Below the pieces are notes generated by a model. That model was not told the origin of the DNA and searched no databases. It saw only the letters and a list, made by a program, of their open reading frames with translations. A stretch of DNA of 64,000 bases, from NCBI RefSeq assembly GCF_019048865.1, contig NZ_CP077604.1:3410001-3474000 (forward strand), in the 5' to 3' direction. Below are positions 1-10,434 of the stretch, piece after piece. Made by a program: the position numbers and the translations under genes. The DNA is from Aquihabitans sp. G128 (GTDB taxonomy: Bacteria; Actinomycetota; Acidimicrobiia; Acidimicrobiales; Iamiaceae). Position 1 is the stretch's first letter; the number at the start of each line of letters is the position of its first letter.

Positions 1-273
1 CTGCCCGTGCTCGACGCGTGCGACGGCGCGGTGGCCCACGGGGCCGCCGAGGTCGAGCCGATCTTCGCCGCCCTCTTGGGCACGTTGGAGAAGGAGGGTC
101 TGGTCCGCATCAACCCCGCGGGCGAGGAGTTCGACCCGAACGTGGCCGAGGCGGTGCTCCACGAGCCCGCCCAGGACGGCGACGACGGCACGGTGGTGTC
201 CGACGTGCTGCGGCCCGGCTACAGCTGGAAGGGCCGCGTGGTCCGCCCGGCCATGGTCAAGGTCCGGGGCTAG
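1..273 (+). CDS. grpE: GrpE nucleotide exchange factor, C-terminal part (gene begins before the window)
   Basis: Partial gene, open at the left edge; the visible 90 codons begin LPVLDACDGA. GrpE releases ADP from DnaK during the chaperone cycle in the cytoplasm. The visible part matches the end of the helical region and the C-terminal beta domain: it contains EKEGLVRI, the acidic GEEFDPNVAEAVLHE segment and a final RPAMVKV strand, all typical of GrpE. The stop lies eight bases before dnaJ, so this is the usual actinobacterial dnaK-grpE-dnaJ-hspR operon with dnaK expected just outside the window. The start cannot be seen. Confidence 0.93.
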   Translation: MPVLDACDGAVAHGAAEVEPIFAALLGTLEKEGLVRINPAGEEFDPNVAEAVLHEPAQDGDDGTVVSDVLRPGYSWKGRVVRPAMVKVRG

Positions 274-281
274 GTCCACCC

Positions 282-1457
282 ATGGCTGCACAGCGCGAGT
301 GGTTCGAGAAGGACTACTACCGGGTGCTCGGCGTCGCCGAGGACGCCGACGCCAAGGACATCACGCGCGCCTACCGGAAGCTGGCGCGGGAGAACCACCC
401 CGACGCCAACCCCGGGGACTCGGCGGCCGAGGAGCGCTTCAAGGAGATCTCCGCGGCGTACGACGTCGTGGGCGACGCCGAGAAGCGCAAGGAGTACGAC
501 GAGGTCCGCGCCGCCGGCCCCATGGGCCCCGGTGGGCCCGGGGGGTTCGGCGGCGGGGGCCCCAGCGGCGGCTTCACGTTCAACGCCGGCGACATGGGCG
601 GCGGCCTGGGCGACGTCTTCGGCAACCTGTTCGGGGGCGGCCGAGGCCGCGGCGGTCGGGGCCGGGCCACCGGCCCCCAGCGCGGCGGTGACCTGGAGGC
701 CGAGCTCCACCTCGGCTTCACCGATGCTGTCGCCGGGCTCACCACCACGCTCCACCTGGTGAGCGATGCGGTGTGCCACGTGTGCAACGGCAACGGCGCC
801 GAGCCCGGCACCACGCCCACCACCTGCCCCACCTGTGGCGGGCGCGGCGTGGTCGACGACGACCAGGGCTTCTTCGCCACCCAGCGCCCGTGCCCGCAGT
901 GCGCCGGCCGGGGCGTCCTCATCGAGCACCCCTGCAAGAACTGCCGGGGCGTCGGCATCGAGCGCCGGCCGCGCGAGGTCAAGGTCCGCATCCCCGCCGG
1001 GGTGCACGACGGCCAGCGCATCCGGCTCAAGGGCCGGGGCGATCCCGGCCGCAACGGCGGCCCGCCGGGGGACCTGTTCGTCACCTGCAAGGTCGACCCC
1101 CACGCCCTGTTCCGCATGGACGGCCGCGACCTCCGCATCACCGTCCCCATCACCTTCCCGGAGGCCGCCCTCGGCGCCGACATCTCGGTGCCCACCATCG
1201 ACGGCGCATCGGTGAAGGTTCGGCTGCCCGCCGGCACCCGCACCGGCCGCACCTTCCGGGTGAAGGGTCGTGGCGTGGCCACCACCAAGGCCACCGGCGA
1301 CCTGCTGGTGACCGTCGAGGTGGCGGTGCCGGTGACGCTCAGCGACGCCGAGCGCGCCGCGGTCGAGGCCCTGGCGGCCGCGGCCGACGAGTCGCCCCGC
1401 GCCCACCTGTTCCCGCCCGCCGCTCCCGAGCCCGAGACCGAGGAGGCCTCCCGATGA
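282..1457 (+). CDS. dnaJ: Chaperone DnaJ
   Basis: DnaK co-chaperone of 391 residues, the usual length. The J domain occupies about residues 9-75 and carries the HPD motif ([10 protein letters not shown]) that stimulates DnaK ATPase. A Gly/Phe-rich linker follows (about 80-140). Then come four CxxCxGxG zinc-binding repeats between about residues 165 and 225 ([32 protein letters not shown]). The C-terminal substrate-binding beta domains follow. I chose the ATG just after the grpE stop because it places the J domain at the N terminus; an open frame extends further upstream but overlaps grpE. The stop TGA overlaps the hspR ATG as ATGA, indicating translational coupling. Confidence 0.96.
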   Translation: MAAQREWFEKDYYRVLGVAEDADAKDITRAYRKLARENHPDANPGDSAAEERFKEISAAYDVVGDAEKRKEYDEVRAAGPMGPGGPGGFGGGGPSGGFTFNAGDMGGGLGDVFGNLFGGGRGRGGRGRATGPQRGGDLEAELHLGFTDAVAGLTTTLHLVSDAVCHVCNGNGAEPGTTPTTCPTCGGRGVVDDDQGFFATQRPCPQCAGRGVLIEHPCKNCRGVGIERRPREVKVRIPAGVHDGQRIRLKGRGDPGRNGGPPGDLFVTCKVDPHALFRMDGRDLRITVPITFPEAALGADISVPTIDGASVKVRLPAGTRTGRTFRVKGRGVATTKATGDLLVTVEVAVPVTLSDAERAAVEALAAAADESPRAHLFPPAAPEPETEEASR

Positions 1458-1837
1458 CCCGGTCACCGCAGCACGCGGTCTACGTGATCTCCGTGGCCGC
1501 CGAGCTGGCCGGGGTGCACCCCCAGACCCTGCGCATCTACGAGCGCAAGGGCCTGGTCGATCCCGCCCGCACCCAGGGCGGCAGCCGCCGGTACTCCGAC
1601 GAGGACATCGAGCTGCTGCGCCGCATCCAGGAGCTCACCAACGAGGGCCTGAACCTGGCCGGGGTGCAGCGGGTGCTGGTGCTGGAGGCCGAGAACCAGC
1701 GCCTCCAGGCCGAGCTCGACCGCACCCGCGCCGAGGCCCAGGCCGAGGTGGCCGAGGTCGAGCGGCGCAACCGCTACGACATCGTGCCGGTGCGCCAGGC
1801 GGTCGTGCTCTACGAGGGCAAGCGCCGCCGCCGCTGA
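1454..1837 (+). CDS. hspR: HspR, MerR-family heat-shock repressor
   Basis: 127-residue transcriptional repressor. The N-terminal MerR helix-turn-helix is clear: [20 protein letters not shown] followed by [16 protein letters not shown] coiled-coil stretch (about residues 75-105, [19 protein letters not shown]) follows, and the protein ends in the basic tail EGKRRRR. In Streptomyces and mycobacteria HspR binds HAIR inverted repeats before the dnaK operon and clpB, with DnaK as co-repressor. Here it is last in the grpE-dnaJ-hspR operon with a 4-base ATGA overlap to dnaJ, and clpB starts 104 bases later behind a HAIR-like element. Function is known for the family; the local regulation is inferred. 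Confidence 0.93.
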   Translation: MTRSPQHAVYVISVAAELAGVHPQTLRIYERKGLVDPARTQGGSRRYSDEDIELLRRIQELTNEGLNLAGVQRVLVLEAENQRLQAELDRTRAEAQAEVAEVERRNRYDIVPVRQAVVLYEGKRRRR

Positions 1838-1890
1838 GCCCGCTTCCCGTGCGCTCGGCCCCCGGTCCCGGCGCCCGACGGTCGTCAAAA

Positions 1891-1911
1891 CTTGAGTGCC
1901 TTGTTGTCAAC
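1891..1911 (+). promoter_or_regulatory. HAIR-like HspR operator upstream of clpB
   Basis: A perfect HAIR half-site CTTGAGT (1891-1897) is followed after 7 bases by TGTCAAC, which matches the other half-site ACTCAAG at 4 of 7 positions. The spacing and the place, between hspR and clpB and just upstream of the clpB promoter, fit an HspR operator with one degenerate arm. Confidence 0.6.
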
Positions 1912-1929
1912 TTTGGACCAGGACGGAGG

Positions 1930-1935
1930 TAGCCT
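1930..1935 (+). promoter_or_regulatory. Leaderless-type -10 box of clpB
   Basis: TAGCCT lies exactly 6 bases before the ATG at 1942, so transcription would start at or next to the start codon. A GGAGG sequence at 1925-1929 is 12 bases from the ATG, somewhat far for a ribosome site. This favours ATG 1942 over the in-frame ATG at 1948. Confidence 0.5.
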
Positions 1936-1941
1936 GAACCC

Positions 1942-4428
<2,487 letters not shown>

Positions 4429-4601
4429 TCTCGCCCCTGGTGGTCGCCGGCTTCCCGTGGGCCGGTGGCCGGCGCGGCGTCGCGGAGCCAACCACTAGGT
4501 TGAACCACGGACAACGATCTCGGCAGGTGCCCGGGCGGGCGCCCCGCTGAGGCCACTGGCCCGGCTGGTGCATCCCACGGCCGAGCCAGTGGACCGAGGG
4601 T

Positions 4602-4644
4602 CCTCGACATCGTCTGCCTCCGGGCGGGGGCGGCGATGTCGAGG
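4602..4644. repeat. Perfect 11-bp inverted repeat before the DUF4214 protein gene
   Basis: CCTCGACATCG at 4602-4612 pairs with CGATGTCGAGG at 4634-4644 across a 21-base G-rich spacer. The right arm contains the ATG at 4636. It could be an operator or a transcript hairpin hiding that start. The rest of the 4429-4635 gap shows no gene. Confidence 0.55.
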
Positions 4645-6973
4645 TCCTCACCTCGCCGCTCCCGGTGCCGATGGGGGTCGGTGAACCGATCCCGGCGGAA
4701 CCGCATCGTTCTCTTCCTCGCGCTGGCGACCGCAGTGGCGGGAGCTCCCCTCGTCGGGCCGGCGTCGCCGGCTGCGGCCGCTGTCGGCCGTTGTACCGGC
4801 TACGGCACGATCGCCTGGACCGGGGCGGCGGGCGATCGGTCCTGGCACACGCCAGGCAACTGGGACGCGCCGGACGGGTCCCACCGCGTGCCCAACGCAG
4901 CCGACGCCGCGTGCATCGACACGGCTGCGGGCGGGGCGGTCCGAGCCGATGGCCTCTCGGTGCGCTCGTTCGCGCTCCGGAGCAGCGTCGAGGACCCGCC
5001 GCTGGAGCTCACAGGGGACGTGCGGGCCGGCCCGATGGGTGGGACCGGCGCCATCGTGCTCTCGGGGCAGGCGCGCATCATCGGATCGAAGGACTACACC
5101 GATCTCACCTACGGGTCCTTGACGGTCGCGGCAGGGTCCGAGGCCTGGGCGGACACCCTCGTCGTCCCCCGCCGAGAGCCCGGTTCGACCGACGTGCGGG
5201 GCACCCTGCACCTGCTCAGTGCATCCTCCCTGCGCGACGTCCGCGTCCGAGCGGGCGGGCGCCTCGACTCGGCCGTGAGCTACCTCCAGGTCACCGGGGC
5301 GCTCGACATCGAGGACGGCGGGGCACTGGTCGCCAGCGGCGGTTCGTTCGCGACGACCGTCGACACGCGGCTGGTTGGCAGCCCACCGGTGCTCCGAGAC
5401 ATCAACATCACCCACGAAGCGCCCTTCCCGCTCACCGTCACGGGTGACATCGGCAACCTCAACGTGCGCAGAGGCGCCACGCTCGAGGTCCGGCCCGAGG
5501 GCAGCCGCCTGTCCATCGAGGGACTCGCGTCGAGGTACTCCGAGCTGCCTCCGCCCATCGAGGTCTCGGGGACCTTGGACGTCGAGGGGGTGCCCGGCGA
5601 CGGCGCCTCCGGCCTTCCTCACGGGCCGATCACCGCTCGGATCGTGAACACCGGCACGCTGCGGCTCAAGGGCGTGCAGCTCGAAGGCGGCCTCGACAAC
5701 CAGGGCACGGCGCAGGTCTCCGGCTCCGTCTGGGTCAAGCCCGACCAGGACCTCCTCAACAGCGGACGGCTTGAGGTGGGATCTCGGTTCGGCGGTGCCG
5801 GTCCGCTGGGCGCGTCGCTGCTGGTCTCCGGTCGGTTGCACAACACCGGGTCCATCGTCGGCACGGACCCGACGGCCGAGGTGTCGGCTGAGCGCTACGA
5901 CGGTGCGGGCTCGCTCGATGCGTGGCTGAACGTCATCAGCGACGAGCCGGAAAGCGGCTTCGTGGTCGATCCCGGCGCGAGCCGCACGGTGCCGGTGCTG
6001 GGGCTGGGGCAGTCTCGTTCGGCCTTCCAGCTCGGCGGGCTCACCGAAGCGGCGAGCAGTCGCGTGGTGGCCACCAGGGCCGTGCTCGACTTCGGCGCGC
6101 CGCTCCAGCTGGACGTCGGGATCACCGAGGGCTTCGTGCCGTGCGCCGGCTCGCGGTGGCAGCTGGTGTCCTGGCCCCAGCTGCTGCTGGGGTGGCGGCC
6201 ACCGAGCGCCACGCCAGCGGGCAACGTCGCGGGCGTGGTCCGCAGGGCTCGCACCCTCTCGGCATCGGGCCTGCCCGCAGGCGTGACCTTGCACCTCGAA
6301 GAGCGGGGCGACGCGTTCGTGGCGGTGGCCTCCGGCACGCCGAGCAGCGGGGCGACCTGTTCAGACACCGTGGGGACGCGACTCGTCTCTGGCTTCTTCG
6401 TCGAGGGCCTGGGTCGCCCGGCGTCGGCAGCGCAGCTCGCATCTTTGGGAGCCCGTGCCGCCACCGAGGCCGGGCGCAAGGCGGTGGCCCGTGAGGTGTT
6501 GAACGGGGCCGAGGGGGCGACGCACCAGGTGCGGGAGGAGCTGCGGCGGATCCTGGGTCGGCCGGCGTCGGCGGCTGGGGTGGCGTCGTACACGGCGCGG
6601 TTCCGGTCGGGGGTGGCGCTCGATGCGTTGCGGGCGGAGGTGTACGGGGACACGTCGTTCTGGAACTCGGCGGGCGCCACCGTCGACGGCTGGGCGAAGG
6701 CCTTCTACCGGGTGGAGCTGGGTCGGGCGCCGACGAGCGCCGAGCTGGCCACCATTCGCAAGCAGGTCGCGGGTGGGGCGAAGCGGGTGACGCTGGCCCG
6801 GTTCCTGCTGGCCGGCGTCGAGGCGGATCGTGCGCTGGCCGGTCGTCAGATCGCCCTGTGGTGGGCTCGCCCGTCGACTGCGGCGGAGCGGGTGACGTGG
6901 GGGGGCTCGCTACCAGTCGGGCTCCGAGACCGGGGTCACCGCCGACCTCGCCGCCGCCAACCCCCTCACCTGA
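4636..6973 (+). CDS. Secreted beta-rich protein with C-terminal DUF4214-like repeats (single-base frameshift)
   Basis: Restored length 778 residues. An Arg-rich start and hydrophobic core (IVLFLALATAVAGAPLVG) ending ASPAAAA form a Sec signal peptide. GTG at 4681 is an alternative start that puts the signal peptide at the very N terminus. A WTGAAGDRSWHTPGNWD motif opens a long region of short beta strands, consistent with a beta-helix surface protein. The C terminus holds about three alpha-helical units with the DUF4214 signature (FFVEGLGRPASAAQL, ILGRPASAAGV, FYRVELGRAPTSAEL). The frame breaks at a run of seven G (6899-6905). With six G it reads WGARYQSGSETGV and stops at 6973; as given, the frame runs on to 7206 into low-quality Arg-rich sequence. 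Ligand unknown; probably extracellular or envelope-attached. Confidence 0.75.
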
Positions 6974-7085
6974 GGTCGCCCACGCGGTCCCGGCGACGTC
7001 AGCGGCGATTCGACGTCGATTCGCCGCCGAGGTCGACGCCCACCACCACGGTGGTGCTGACCAGGGCGATGTCGGAGATGTCGTA

Positions 7086-7103
7086 CATGCCTCCCGAGGC
7101 ATG
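7086..7103. repeat. 8-bp palindrome in the gap before the oxidoreductase gene
   Basis: CATGCCTC-CC-GAGGCATG is a perfect inverted repeat with a 2-base centre, about 78 bases upstream of the -10 box at 7181. It fits a binding site for a dimeric regulator. No gene was seen in the 6974-7193 gap. Confidence 0.45.
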
Positions 7104-7180
7104 GATCGGCGACGGACATCGGTGGCGACGGGCTCCGAGGGGCCGCAGCCATCCACCCGACCCCGGCGAGCCCGCTTCGG

Positions 7181-7186
7181 TAGGTT
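7181..7186 (+). promoter_or_regulatory. Leaderless-type -10 box of the oxidoreductase gene
   Basis: TAGGTT followed by 7 bases and the GTG at 7194. The position supports this GTG as the start. Confidence 0.5.
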
Positions 7187-7193
7187 CTGCGCC

Positions 7194-8212
7194 GTGGCCG
7201 ACCTGACGAACCATCAGATCCTGTTGCAGCGCCGTCCGAACGGCCTGCTCGAGCCCGAGGACACCGAGCTCGTGGCCCGGCCGGCGCCGGAGCCCGCCGA
7301 CGGCGAGGCCCTCGTGCGCACCACCTACATCGGCATCGACGCCGCCGTCCGCACCTGGCTCAACGACCAGCCCGGCTACCTCCCCCGGTGGGCATCGGCG
7401 AGGTCATCCGGGCGGCCGGCGTGGGCGAGGTGGTGGCCTCCCGCTGCGACGCCTACGCGGTGGGCGACGTGGTGACCACGCTGTCGGGCTTCCAGGAGTA
7501 CTCCATCGTCAAGGACGACCTCTTCACGACGGTCATCCCCGGCGTGGTCGACCAGCTCGCCATGCTCTCCGTCTACGGCTCCACCGGGGCCACGGCGTAC
7601 TTCGGCATGACCGACATCGGCCAGCCCCAGGCCGGTGAGACCGTCGTGGTCTCGGCGGCCGCGGGCGCCACCGGCTCGCTGGCCGGCCAGATCGCCAAGA
7701 TCGCCGGCGCCCACGTGGTGGGCATCGCCGGCGGGCCCGAGAAGTGCCGGGTGGTGGTCGAGGACTTCGGCTTCGACTCCTGCATCGACTACCAGGCCGG
7801 CGACCTCAAGGCGGCCCTGAAGGAGCACTGCCCCAAGCGCGTCGACGTCTACTTCGACAACGTCGGCGGCCCGATCCTCGACGCCGTCCTGGGCCGGCTC
7901 GCCCAGAAGGCGCGGGTGGCGCTCTGCGGCGTGATCTCGAGCTACCTGACCGGCGACCACCCCGGCCCGGCCAACTACGTCAACCTCCTGGCGAAGAGCG
8001 CACGGATGCAGGGCTTCAACACCCTCGACCAGTGGGGCCGCTTCGAGGAGGCGTTCGGCCACCTCAAGCAGTGGGAGGCCGAGGGCCGCCTCGTGCACCG
8101 CGAGCAGGTCTTCGAGGGGGTCGCCTCCTCGGTCGACGCCCTCAACGGCCTGTTCACCGGGGCCAACATCGGCAAGACCGTGGTGAAGGTCGGCGAGCCC
8201 ACGCCGGCCTGA
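7194..8212 (+). CDS. NADP-dependent medium-chain reductase (CurA/leukotriene B4 dehydrogenase-like), frameshifted
   Basis: Restored length 339 residues, normal for this zinc-independent MDR group that reduces alkenals and enones. The start MADLTNHQILLQRRPNGLLE and the substrate-domain segment TYIGIDAAVRTWLND are in one frame. The remainder (VGIGEVIRAAGVGEVVAS, the nucleotide-binding loop VSAAAGATGSLAGQIAKI, and YFDNVGGPILDAVL) is in the next frame. The break is at a run of five C (7382-7386). A sixth C gives GYLPPVGIGEVIRA, exactly what the family has, so a sequencing deletion is likely. The GTG start is supported by a TAGGTT box 7 bases upstream. Substrate cannot be assigned. Confidence 0.85.
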
Positions 8213-8342
8213 GCCCGGAGCGTCGCGCCGCGCTTGCCGCGGCCGGGCGGGACCGGGTCCGTACGCTGGTCCGGTCTGCACCGGGCGGTGCTGGGAGACC
8301 GGTCCGCCGCCCGTTGTGCCCCGAGAGGATCACGACGCACCG

Positions 8343-10391
8343 ATGAGCACCCCCGACGAACCCCGCCGCGGCCCCCGCCGCCCGCCCCGTCCCGGCGACG
8401 GCGCCCGCCCTGCGGCCGGTGGCCCCCGCCGTCCCCCCGGCCCGGGCGGCACCGCGCCCAGCGGCCCCCGCCGCCCGCCCCGCCCCGGCGGCCCGCGCCC
8501 CCCGCAACCCGGCCGCCCCCCGCAGGCCGGCCGGCCCCCGCAGGCCGGCCGTCCGGCTCGCCCCCAGCCCACCGGCGTGCGGCCCACCGGCGGCCGCCCC
8601 GCCGATCCCGGCGCCCGGCGCCCCGCCGCGGGCGTCGGTGGCGGCGTCGGCGCCCGGTCCGGAGCCGCCGCCCGTCGCCCGACGAGCGGCCCCGGCTCGC
8701 AGCTGCGCCCGCCGGGCGACTCCGCCCGCACCGTCCAGGGCTTGGTCGAGCACACCCGCAGCAACCCGCGGCCCCGCTCGCCCCGCGAGCAGCAGATCCA
8801 GCGCCAGCGGCTCCTGGTGGGCGGCGGCGTCCTGGCGGTGCTGGTGCTGGTGGTCGGCTTCTGCACCCAGCGCGGCGACGACCGCGGCAAGCAGTCGACC
8901 AAGGGCGGCACCGAGCAGGCGTCCGGCGGCACGAAGGGCACCGGCTCCGGGAGCACCAAGACCACGAGCGGCCTCGCCGAGGAGCCGGCCAAGGCCTACG
9001 ACGGCTGGGTCGACCCCAAGACCTCGGGCGAGCCGTGGAGCACGAAGGTGGTCGGCCAGATCACCTTCCGGGGCAACCCCACCCGCAGCTACTACGGCCT
9101 CGGCCCCGTGCCCAAGGCGCCGGTGGTCCAGTGGCACTACCCCGAGTCCGGTGGCATGTGCGGCAACTCGCCGGTGGGCGGCCAGAACAAGACCTGGTGC
9201 GGCAGCGGCTGGACCGGCCAGCCGTCGGTCTGGGAGCAGGACGGCAAGACGTGGGTGGCGGTCGGCACCTACGACAAGAACATCCACTTCTTCGACGCGT
9301 CCAACGGTGAGAACCTCATCGGCAACCACGACATGGGCGACATCATCAAGGGCTCGGTCACCCGCGACCCCGACGGCTTCCCGCTCCTCTACAGCGGCAG
9401 CCGCCACAACTTCGAGATCCTGGCGCTCGACCGCGACGACAAGGAGCCAGAGACGCTCTGGACGCTCAAGGCCGACGACGTCTCGCCCACCAAGTGGAAC
9501 GACGACTGGGACGGCTCGTCGCTGATCCTCGACGACTACCTCTTCGAGGGCGGCGAGAACGGCCAGTTCCACATCGTGAAGCTGAACCGGAAGATGGGCG
9601 CCGACGGCAAGGTCAGCGTCGACCCGAAGATCGTGTTCCACGCGCCGGGCTGGGACCAGGAGCTGCTCACCGACCTGGCCGGCTCGGGCGAGCGGGTCAA
9701 CGACGTCTCGATCGAGAACTCCGTCGCCATCTCCGGCAACACCGTGTACTTCTCGAACTCGGGCGGCCTGCTCCAGGGCTGGGACATCACCGACCTCAAG
9801 AAGGACCCGTCGAGCGTCAAGCAGACGTTCCGGTTCTGGACCGGCGACGACACCGACGCCTCGGTGGTCATCGACAAGGAGGGGATGCTCTACGTGGCCC
9901 AGGAGCGTGAGCGGGCCAGCACCTACGCCCACTCCGACGAGGTCGGCCAGCTCATCAAGGTCGACCCCACCAAGCCCGACGACCCGGTGGTCTGGAAGGT
10001 GAACGACGACCGCGGCCTCTGGGCCACCCCGGCCATCTCCGGCGGGGTGGTGGTGGCGCCTACCGACGGCGGCTTCATCAACGGGGTCGACATGGCGAGC
10101 GGCAAGGTGCTCTGGAAGAAGAAGCTCCCCGGCCCCACCTGGTCGTCTCCGGTGATCGTCGACGGGGTGTGGATCCAGGGCGACTGCAACGGCGTGCTCC
10201 ACGGCTTCGACTTCTCCAAGCCCAAGGACCCCGGCACCGACACCGACGGCGACGGGGTGGGCAACGGCCCGAAGGAGCTGTGGAAGGTGCAGCTCGAGGG
10301 CTGCGTCGAGAGCACCCCCACCGTGTTCAAGGGCCAGATCTTCGTGGGCGCCCGCGGCGGCCAGTTCTACGCCCTGGCCGACCCGAAGTAG
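8343..10391 (+). CDS. Membrane-anchored PQQ-like beta-propeller protein with Pro/Gly/Arg-rich cytoplasmic tail
   Basis: 682 residues. The first ~130 are low complexity, repeating GPRRPPRPG-like units, and would be cytoplasmic. One membrane helix (about 157-175, LLVGGGVLAVLVLVVGF) ends in a Cys. A Thr/Ser/Gly/Lys linker leads to an extracytoplasmic domain of repeating strands (WVAVGTYDKNIHFFDA, YSGSRHNFEILALDRD, WATPAISGGVVVAPTDGG, WSSPVIVDGVWIQGDCNG, STPTVFKGQIFVGARGG) typical of PQQ/BamB-like eight-blade propellers. The ATG at 8343 has a GAGAGGA ribosome site; the frame is open to 8316. No quinone-dehydrogenase catalytic signature was recognised, so a structural or binding role is more likely than an enzyme. 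It converges on the ABC permease gene. Confidence 0.8.
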   Translation: MSTPDEPRRGPRRPPRPGDGARPAAGGPRRPPGPGGTAPSGPRRPPRPGGPRPPQPGRPPQAGRPPQAGRPARPQPTGVRPTGGRPADPGARRPAAGVGGGVGARSGAAARRPTSGPGSQLRPPGDSARTVQGLVEHTRSNPRPRSPREQQIQRQRLLVGGGVLAVLVLVVGFCTQRGDDRGKQSTKGGTEQASGGTKGTGSGSTKTTSGLAEEPAKAYDGWVDPKTSGEPWSTKVVGQITFRGNPTRSYYGLGPVPKAPVVQWHYPESGGMCGNSPVGGQNKTWCGSGWTGQPSVWEQDGKTWVAVGTYDKNIHFFDASNGENLIGNHDMGDIIKGSVTRDPDGFPLLYSGSRHNFEILALDRDDKEPETLWTLKADDVSPTKWNDDWDGSSLILDDYLFEGGENGQFHIVKLNRKMGADGKVSVDPKIVFHAPGWDQELLTDLAGSGERVNDVSIENSVAISGNTVYFSNSGGLLQGWDITDLKKDPSSVKQTFRFWTGDDTDASVVIDKEGMLYVAQERERASTYAHSDEVGQLIKVDPTKPDDPVVWKVNDDRGLWATPAISGGVVVAPTDGGFINGVDMASGKVLWKKKLPGPTWSSPVIVDGVWIQGDCNGVLHGFDFSKPKDPGTDTDGDGVGNGPKELWKVQLEGCVESTPTVFKGQIFVGARGGQFYALADPK

Positions 10392-10434
10392 GTCGACCAG
10401 GGCGCCGAGTCGGCAGCCGGTGCCGGCGCCGGGC

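Noticed and set aside
6999-7214. Short minus-strand ORF ending in a plausible-looking ALVSTTVVVGVDLGG segment
   Set aside because: No ribosome site, overlaps the promoter of the oxidoreductase, and no family was recognised.
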